Source of the DNA: UBA5066 sp048500275
GTDB lineage: Bacteria; Acidobacteriota; Thermoanaerobaculia; UBA5066
Assembly: GCA_048500275.1 (NCBI GenBank)
Contig: JASNYI010000001.1
Span: forward strand, 434,001 to 498,000
Length of the DNA stretch: 64,000 nt
Direction of reading: 5' to 3'
Below are positions 50,818 through 59,300 of this stretch, in pieces (position 1 is the stretch's first letter; every line of letters begins with the position of its first letter). The notes below the pieces were generated by a model that worked only from the letters and a program-made list of their open reading frames with translations, made no database searches and was not told where the DNA came from. The position numbers and the translations under genes were made by a program.

Positions 50818-53237
50818 TTCTTCTTCCCCTTCACCCAGGTCTCGAGCCACTGGCCCGTCTCCCAGAGCATGTGGAGGATGTTCTCCCGCGCCGCGTAGCC
50901 GTGGCTCTCGTAGGGGAGGAGCACGAGGCGCGACCGGCCTCCCAGGCCCTGGATCGCCTCGAAGAGGCGCTCGCTCTGGAGCGTGAAGGTCCCCGGGTTG
51001 TTGTCCGCCTCGCCGTGGATCATCAGCAGCGGTTCGTTGATGCGGTCGGCGTAGTCGAACGGCGACACGCGCGAGTAGGTCTCCCGGGCCTGCCAGTAGG
51101 TCCTCTCCTCGGCCTGGAAGCCGAAAGGGGTGAGGGAACGGTTGTAGGCCCCCGACCGGGCGATCCCCGCGGCGAAGAGGTCCGAGTGGGCGAGGAGGTT
51201 GGCGGTCATGAACGCCCCGTAGGAATGCCCCGTGGCCGCGCACCGCTTCGGGTCGACGATCCCCTCGGCGTCGAGGGCGTCGATCGCCGCCTTCGCGTTC
51301 GCGACGAGCTGCTCCACGAAGGTGTCGTTGGGTTCCCTGCTCCCCTCGCCGACGATCGGGAACTGCGCGTTCTGGAGCACGGCGTACCCGAGCAGCGTCC
51401 AGAAGACGGGCGAGCCCCAGGACGGCCGGACGAAGGCGTGCGGCGACGAGTCGACCATGCCCGCGGCCGACTTGTCCTTGTACTCGGTCGGGTACGCCTC
51501 GAGGAGGAGAGGCAGGCGGCCGTCCTTTGCGGCGTCGTAGCCGGGGGGGAGGTGCAGGTCGCCCGCGAGGTCGACCCCGTCGGCCCGCTTGTAGCGGACC
51601 TTGCGCGTCTGGACCGCCTCGAGAGCCTTGAAGGGGTTCTCGAACGACGTGACCGGCCGCGGTGCGATACGGGCCTTCACGTTGCGCACCTGGAAGTTCG
51701 GGAACTGCTTCGACCCCTCGACCCGCGTCAGGAGGACTCCGCGCTCGGCGTCGAGGACGCGGACGATCCGCTCGTACGTGGAGACCCCGTCCGCGCGCCA
51801 GAGGCGCGTCGTCTTCCCGGTGGCGATCTCCCAGGTATCGAGGAACGGGCGGTTCCCCTCCGGCGAGTAGCCCTCGCCCGCGAGCCAGAGCCGCTTGCCG
51901 TCGCGGCTGCGCTTGAGCACCTCTCGGCCCCGTGCGTCCGGACCCGTGACGAAGCCGCCCGGCTGGGCGTAGAGGTTCTCGGTCGACAGGTCGAACAGCA
52001 CCTTCGGCTCGGCGTCGCCGGCCGCGGCGTTCGCGAGGTAGGTCTTCTGGTTGCGGTCCTTCCAGCGGAAGTCCGAGATCACGGCCATCCCGCCCTCGCC
52101 CCAGGTGACGTCCTGGAAGCGGTTGCGGGTCTTCGCGAAGGGTTTCGGGCTGCCGTCGAACGGGGCCTCCAGCAGGAACAGCCGATCGCGGAACGGGACG
52201 TCTCTCGCGGGGTCGCCGCCGTCCTCGGCCTCGGCGAAGAAGAGGGTCGCCGGGGCGTCGTCGCGCCAGTCGAAGCGCCTGCGGCCCGCTTCCGTCGAGT
52301 CGAACGCGACCGGGATCGCGTCCTGCACGGGCTTCTCGACGAGCGTCGCGACGCTCTTCCCCGCGGCGTCGAAGACCTCGGTCCGGTAGGCGAACCGGCT
52401 GACCGGGAAGCGGTACGAGAAGGGCGGCAGGACCGTCGTCACGAGGAGGAAGCTCCCGTCGGGGGACGGGCGCACGGCGCGGCGGATCGCGGGAGGGAGG
52501 ACGGCCTTGCTCGTCCCGTCGAGCGCGAAGCGGCGGACCTCCGTCGTCGCGTAGTGGGAGAAGGTCCGCTCGTCGGCCTCGTTCTTCAGGAGATCCTGGT
52601 ACGTCCGCGCGGGGGCCTTGCGGCCGGTCGCTTCCTTGACGACGGGGCCCGTGGGGAGGACGACCGGCGGCACGAAGGGCCCGAGCGAGGGACGGACGTG
52701 GACGAGGAGACCCGATTCGTCAGGGAGCCACTGGTACGGGAAGTCGAGGACGGCCGAGACGCTCGGCGGCGTGACCTTCGAGGCCCGCGCCGCCGCGAGG
52801 TCGACGACCCAGACCGAGAGCCCGTCCGGGTCGCACTGGACGAACGAGTAGTAGGTCCCCTTCGGCGAGAAGCGGGTCCACTGGATCTTCGGCGTCGCCG
52901 GCAATCCCTCGACCGCGACGCGCTTTCCGGACGCGATCTCCTGGACGGCGATCCCCGTCGTGAGGTTGACCCGTGCGCGATTGTGGTTCTTCGGGTTGAT
53001 TCGCAGCCCCGCGAGCCTCAGCTCGGGCTCGGAGAGCTCCTCCAGCGACTTGTAGCCCGGGAGGTCGAGAAGAACGAGGCGGGTCCCCGCCGGGTCCACG
53101 ACGACGGCCGGCGGCAGCGGTGCGTCGACGAGCTTGCGGATCTCCTCCGGCGGCGTGCGGAACGGGACGTTCTCCTGGGCCGTGGCGGCGAGGGAGGCGA
53201 CGACGAGGAGGATCAGGACGAGGCAGCGGCGCAGCAT
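50814..53237 (-). CDS. S9-family prolyl-oligopeptidase-like serine peptidase (exported)
   Basis: 807 residues from ATG 53237 with a signal peptide (LVLILLVVASLAATAQEN). The N-terminal ~530 residues form a beta-propeller (IQWTRFSPKGTYYSFVQCDP). The C-terminal alpha/beta hydrolase holds the catalytic triad: Ser672 in ATGHSYGAFMTANLL, Asp745 in HGEADNNPGT and His779 in PYESHGYAARE. It resembles the glutamyl/dipeptidyl aminopeptidase-type S9 enzymes that are frequent in Acidobacteriota. The open frame continues upstream to 55184, but that part is antisense or out of frame to the lipid synthase gene. Confidence 0.92.
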   Translation of the reverse strand: MLRRCLVLILLVVASLAATAQENVPFRTPPEEIRKLVDAPLPPAVVVDPAGTRLVLLDLPGYKSLEELSEPELRLAGLRINPKNHNRARVNLTTGIAVQEIASGKRVAVEGLPATPKIQWTRFSPKGTYYSFVQCDPDGLSVWVVDLAAARASKVTPPSVSAVLDFPYQWLPDESGLLVHVRPSLGPFVPPVVLPTGPVVKEATGRKAPARTYQDLLKNEADERTFSHYATTEVRRFALDGTSKAVLPPAIRRAVRPSPDGSFLLVTTVLPPFSYRFPVSRFAYRTEVFDAAGKSVATLVEKPVQDAIPVAFDSTEAGRRRFDWRDDAPATLFFAEAEDGGDPARDVPFRDRLFLLEAPFDGSPKPFAKTRNRFQDVTWGEGGMAVISDFRWKDRNQKTYLANAAAGDAEPKVLFDLSTENLYAQPGGFVTGPDARGREVLKRSRDGKRLWLAGEGYSPEGNRPFLDTWEIATGKTTRLWRADGVSTYERIVRVLDAERGVLLTRVEGSKQFPNFQVRNVKARIAPRPVTSFENPFKALEAVQTRKVRYKRADGVDLAGDLHLPPGYDAAKDGRLPLLLEAYPTEYKDKSAAGMVDSSPHAFVRPSWGSPVFWTLLGYAVLQNAQFPIVGEGSREPNDTFVEQLVANAKAAIDALDAEGIVDPKRCAATGHSYGAFMTANLLAHSDLFAAGIARSGAYNRSLTPFGFQAEERTYWQARETYSRVSPFDYADRINEPLLMIHGEADNNPGTFTLQSERLFEAIQGLGGRSRLVLLPYESHGYAARENILHMLWETGQWLETWVKGKKN

Positions 53238-53274
53238 GACCGGGAGGCTACCGCATCCCGGCCCCGCGGTCGGG

Positions 53275-53307
53275 CGCGGCGGGGACCGCCGCACCGATCC
53301 CGCCGCG
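53275..53307 (-). terminator. Hairpin after the lipid synthase gene
   Basis: A perfect 9-bp stem (CGCGGCGGG 53275-53283 with CCCGCCGCG 53299-53307) lies directly downstream of the synthase stop (53312) and before the peptidase start. The loop is 15 bases and there is no clear T-tract. Confidence 0.45.
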
Positions 53308-53311
53308 TCCC

Positions 53312-56300
53312 TCAGGCGTCTCCGAGGAGCCACCTTCCCAGCTCCGCCAGCCAAGCGCCTTCGGGGCTCCCGTCCGCCTCCAGCTCCGCCGCGCTCGTCG
53401 CCGCGAGGAGCCTCGCGACGTCCGGTCCCGGCGAGCCGAGCCCGGCCAGAACCTCGCGCAGCGTCGCGTGCTCGTGCGAGACGCCCCGCGCCTCCTGCCA
53501 CGCGCCGACGCGGGCCGCGAGGACGGGGTCGCCGGGAAGCGGCTCCTCGCGCTCGTTCGGGACGCCGAGGCCGTTGATCGCCTCGAGGACCCGCTCCTTC
53601 CGCGCCCCGTAGTGAAGGCCCGAGAGGTCCCCGGGCAGAAAGGGGCGGCCGAGGTGGACGTCCTGCCGGCCGAGGCCGAGAGGGAACTCCAGGCGTTTCG
53701 CCGCAGGCTCGACGGGAAGGCCGCCGGTGAAGCGGACGGGGACGATCGGCGCGCCCGACTGGAGCGCCATGTCGATGAACGCGCCGCTCATCTTCTCGAC
53801 CCGCGTTCGGCAGGAGAGGGAGCGCGTCCCCTCGACGTGGACGAGGACCGACCGGCCCGGGCCGGCCATCTCGGCGGCAAGCTCCGAGATGACGCGCGGC
53901 AGGCTCGAGCGGTCCTCCCGGTCGAAGAAGGTCATCAGGAGCGGGTCGCGGACGCCGGGGTAGGAGAAGGAATGCCGGATGAGGCGGCCGAGCCAGGTCG
54001 TCCGATGCTCGATCTTGGCGAGCGTCACGGTGGGGACCTCGTTGAGCGCGGACGCCACGATCGAGAAGAGGAGCGACTCCACGCCGGTCTGGTGGTTCGC
54101 GAGGTAGACGACGCTCCTGCCGCGCAGCGCTTCGTGCGCTTCGGGCGCCTCGACGACGACACGGCGAAGGAACCGCTCGACGAGCCCGTAGTAGAGGTCC
54201 TCGACCGGCCACGGACCCCGGCCGAACCAGCGCGTCCAGAACGCGCGGACGGGCGACGCGTCGACGCGTCCCCACGGGTCGCCCGAGACGCGCACCCCGG
54301 CGTCCTCGCGCGACACGGCGAGGTCGAAGCGGGTGAGGGGGAGCTGCGAGAGGACGCGGCCAGGGTGGAGCCCGTGCACGGCTGCGACGTGCTCGCGGAG
54401 AGCGACGTCCTCGGTGAGGCGGGAGCCGTAGATACGCTCGACCGTCCCGGGGAGCCAGTCGCTGGCGGCGACCTCTCCGTCGGTGAGGAGGGTGTCGCCG
54501 CCCTCGACGCGCGAGAGGCGCAGGCCGGGAACCGGCGCGCGGTCCGCGAGGAACGCCCTCCGGAGCGACGGCGCGACGGAGCCGATCGGCCCCTTCGGGA
54601 AGCAGGCCTCGACGAGGCGCATCTGACACCAGGCGCCTTCTTCGCCGACAAGCTGGATGCGGAAGACCGGGTGGTCGGGAGTCGCGAGGAACGGGCGGAG
54701 GCGTACCTCGCACCGAACGGTGCCGGAGGCGGGCGCCGGGCCGAAGAAGTCGATCTCGGGGATGAGGGCCGGGTAGGCGACTTTGCCGGGGTCGTAGGCC
54801 GCATCCCACGTGTGGAGCGCGTCGTGCGGGATGCCGTGCGTGGCGCCGTCGAGGAGCGCGGGGTTGAGCAGCCCCGCCGGAACGCCCGACGCGGCCGAGA
54901 GAACGCTCGACGACGCGCCCGGGCCCGTCACCAGCCGCTCGAGGACCTGGAAGGCGGGGCCGTGGAAGAGCGCGCCGCTCTCGTACGGAAGGGGCGCGGT
55001 CTCGCCCTCGGCCGACGGCCAGGGCGCGGGCCGCTCCGGCCAGGCTCCGTGGAGAACGCGCGCGGTCGCGACGACCCGGTCCGCTCCCGCGGGCCCGCCG
55101 CCGCCGTCCGCGGGAGCGGAGAGGAGGCGCGTCGTCGGCCCCGCGCTCTCGGCCCGAAACCGCTGCGGCCCGTTCGCGAGGCACCAGCCGTTCACGCGCA
55201 CGTCGCGCAGGCCGATCACCGGCCCGGCGCCGTCCGAACCGCGCGCGAGGAGGTCGACGAGGACCATCATCGGCAGGGCCGGAACCGTGTAGGTGGGGCA
55301 GTGGTCGCGCATCCAGGCCTCGCGCGAAGGGTCGAGGAGGAGGCCGGCGCCGCGCAGGTCCGCGTCGGCGGAAAAAGCGGGCGAGCCGGCAGCGGACTCA
55401 CGGGGGTCGCGGCCAGACCGGGGCGCGCAGGAATCGTAACGGTCCAGCGTCGCACCGCGCTCGCCGGCAGCCCCCGCGTCGGCCGGCGCCCCCGGGTCTC
55501 CCGCGACGATTCTCATCCCGAGCCCCTGCGCCTCGTAGATCCGCTGCCCGTTGGCCCAGAGGCTCGCATTCGCGACGGCCCAGACGCCGCGGTCGTCGCG
55601 CCCCTGCCCCGTCAGCTCGAGCGTCGTGTGGACGGTGCGGTGGTGCGGCAGGACCTGGCCTCGGTACTTCCACTTCAGCTCGCGGCCGACCTCGAGCGGC
55701 TCGAAGCGGGGCCGCGGGATCCCGTCGTCCATCCGCGTCTCGAGCATGAAGGCCTGGAGTGTCTGGATCATCGCCTCGATGCCGAGCGAGCCGGGCTGGA
55801 CGGGATCCTGGAAGAAGTGGGCCTTGAAGAACCACTCGCCCGGGTCGACGTCCTTCACGGCGCGTATCTGCCCGAGGCTGGCCGCGCCCGCGCCGGGCCA
55901 GAAGCCGTCGACGCGGTCGATCATCAGGAGCATCGGCCCAGCGAGCCGGGGGCGGTCCGAGGAGAAGAAGGCTGCGGGGCGGGAGGCGAAGTCGACGAGG
56001 GTGTTGCCCGGACGCGCGAGCAGGTCGCTCTCCGCCTCGCGCGCCGGCAGCCCCGCCTGGCTCGCGAGCGAGGCCGCGGCGAAGAAGCCGAAGACGGTCT
56101 CGAGCCGGTAGACCGGCCGGCCGTCCTGGGAGCATTCGACCGCGAACGACACGATGATGGTGGAGCCGCTCGCGGCGATCGACTTCAGCTCGACGCGCGT
56201 GACGAGGGGGCCGCCCCCCGGCCTCACTTCGCCGAGGAGGGTTCCGGCCCCGTCGAGGTTCCGGAAGCCCAGCTCGCCCTCCACGCTGAGGGCGCAGCCG

Positions 56301-59300
56301 GCCCAGCTCGAGAGCCAGCCGCAAGGCTGTAGCGCGGCCTCGAGGAGGACGGCAAACGGCATCGTCCGCGCGCCGTTCTCGCCGAAGTACCAGGCGTCGT
56401 CGGGAACGTCGTACTCGACGACGGCGCGGGCGCCCGGCTTCATCCCCCCCATCTCGCCCTGCACCTCCACGACGCGCGACATGAAGAGGTACGGCGGGCC
56501 CGGCAGGCGGGCGACGCGCGTCGGCCCGTCGAAGCGCGCGTACATCGGGCCGAACGCGCGGGACGGCCGCCCCCAGGCGCAGGCGAGGAGGCTCGCCTCG
56601 TCGAACCGGACGCCGTCCGCCTCCGCGACCGGGCGAACGTCGGCCCTCGCCGCCGCGACGAGCGCCGGCATCGCCTCGAGGGGCCAGTCGGGGACGAGCT
56701 GCAGGGCGACGCGACGCGCGTGGAACGCCTTGAGGCCGTCCACGGTGCAGAGGAGGTCGGCGTAGAGCGTGGGGACGGGGCCGGCGACGACCTCCTCCAC
56801 GAAGACCTCGGTCACGAGGAGGCGCGAGGCCGGCGTCACCTGGCCCCGGCACTGGAGCTGGTACGGCAGCTCGGGTTCCGGCTGGAACCGCCAGCCATCG
56901 CGCGCGAGGGTGAATCCCATCGCCGCGAGGTGGAACGCCATGGCCTGGAGGCACCCCTCGAACATCAGCGTCCCCGGCATGCAGGGGTCGTTCTTGAAGT
57001 GCCCCTCGAAGAACCACCGGTCGGGGCGCACGTCCAGCTCGGCGCGGAGGTATCCCCGGCCCCAGGGGCCGCCCGCGGCCTCGAACGCGGTCACGCGGTC
57101 GAGGAGGAGCATCCTCCCTTCCTGGATGCGCGGGCTCTGCGTGTGGGTCTGAGCGAGCTCGAAGCCCGGCCCGAAGCAGCCGAACGCGTCGCCGCGCGCG
57201 AGGGCCTCGAGGTCGGCGCGCTCGAAGCGCGAGCGCGTGCACGCGACGGCCGGAGGGTCGAGCCGGGGGCTCTCGACGATCGCCTGCTCCTCCGGGCGCC
57301 AGAGGCAGCCCGCCGACGCCGCGAGCTCGGCGTCGGTGAAGAAGCCGGCCTGCCCCTTCCTGACCGTGAGCTGGGGGCGGCCGCCCTTCAGGCAGTCGTA
57401 GTGGAAGAACATGAGCCTCACGTCGCCCTGCGCCGCGTGGCCGTCGAGGTGGATGTCGAACGCGATCGTCTCCCCCGCGCGCGGGAGGTCTCCGTGGTAG
57501 GTGAGCTCGCAGCCGAGGAGCCGGTAGACCCGCTCGCCCCGGTTGAGGAGGTCGACGCCGAGGTACGAGATGAGCATCAGGTCGGCCTGCCCCGCCTCGA
57601 TGAGGACGCCCGGCGGCATCCGGCCCTGGTGGAGGTACCAGGAGTCCTCCCTCACGTCGGTCTCCGTCCGGATCGACCCCTTCCCCATGCTCGCGGGCTC
57701 CGCGTCGAGGCCCGTGACCCTGTCCGCGAGGAGGAGCGGCGGCAGCGGCATCCGCACCTGCCGCTCGTAGCCGTCCTGCGCGGCGAATCGGGGGCCGAAG
57801 ATCTCGGAGATGCGGCCTCCGGCGTGGATCTCGAGCTCGCGCCTGTCGAAGGCCGGGCCGACGGGCGCGCGCGGGACCTCCTCGGGACGGGCGGGCGGTG
57901 CGTCGATCCGCTCCGTCGGAGCGGCGTCGCGCGCAGGCGTCGCGACCGGGATCGGCGCGGGCGGCGGCGTGGGCGCCGCCTGGGCCAACGCGGCGGAGAC
58001 CGGCGCGGGAGGCGGATGAGGAGGCGCCGGGGCCGACACCGCGCCGCTCGTCGCCTGGAGGAGCGACCCCTCGGCGGCCTGCATCATCGACAGGAAGCGT
58101 TCGTGCAACGCCTGTTGCGAGAGGACGAAGTCCTGGTGAAGGCGCGCGACCTGGCCCACGTGCGCCTGGAAGCCCGCGAGGACGGGCGTCGCTTCGAGAG
58201 CCGTGCCTGCCGGAAGCGCGGGCGAGGCCGCGGGCGGCGCCACGAACGGGAACCCGGTCGCGACCGGCGGCGGCGGGAGAAACGGCCTCGCCGCGGCCGG
58301 GGACGCGGGGAAGAGGGCCGCCTCGAGCCGCCGGGGGCTCCAGTCCTCGTCGAGGACCGGCGGGAGCGGCGGCGCGGGCGCCATCCTGTGAGGCATCGCG
58401 AGTCCTTCCGTCGAAGCGCCCGGCTCCACGGGCGGAATCGCGACCGCCGGCAGGTGCGCCGGGAACGACAGGGCACGGGCGGGCCTCGGCGATCGCGCCG
58501 CCTCGGGCAGGAGGGCCGCGAGCGCCTCGTGGCGCACCGGGAGGCCCGCGGCAAGGAGCGCCGCGACCGCGTCGAGCGTGGCCTCGATTCCGCCCCCCTT
58601 CCGGTCGAGGCTCACGACGAGGGCCTCCCGGTCGCCGAGGACGCCCCGGAGAAATCGGCCGCAGACGCCCCTGGGGCCGTGCTCCACGAAGACCCGCACC
58701 CCGTCCTCCCACGCGGCGAGGACGGCGGGGCGTACGTCGAGGGTCCGGTCGGCCTGGCCGAGGATCGCTTCCGCGCACGCCTCGCGCGACGGCTCGTACG
58801 CGCCGCCCAGCGCATTCGAGTAGAGGCGCGCCCCCGTCGGCGGTGTGGTGGCGCGCCGGTGGAGGGCGAGCCACTCCTCCCGGACCTCGCCCAGCTCGGG
58901 GACGTGGACGGCGAGCGGGTAGCCGAGAGGCAGGCACCGGTCCCTCCCGAGACGCTCGACGAGCGCGTCGCACGCCGCCGCGTCCCCCGCGACGACGCAA
59001 TCCGCGTCACCGTGAACGGCCGCGAGGTGAACCCGCTCGAGCGACGAAAGCACGGCCTCGACCTCTGTCACCGGCGCGAGGACGGCCCAGCTCGCCCAGC
59101 GGACGGGTCGGCCCCAGCGCCGCGCGACGGCGTCGAAGGAGCCCCCCAGCTCGCGCGTGAAGAGTCCCGACGCCTCGCTCTCGTGAACGAGCGCGTCGAC
59201 GTCGGTCCAGGTGCCGGAGGCGATGAGGGCGTTCGTCTCGCCGGAGGAGTAGCCCATCCAGGCGTCGGGAGCGAGGCCGAGGACGCCGCGGGTCAGCTCG

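Noticed and set aside
56344..56404. Missing catalytic histidine in the first half of the second FabA-like dehydratase of the Pfa3-like protein
   Set aside because: Each PfaC-type dehydratase is a double hotdog with a non-catalytic first half (MPFAVLLEAALQPCG-type) and a catalytic second half. Both second halves have their histidine, so this is normal.
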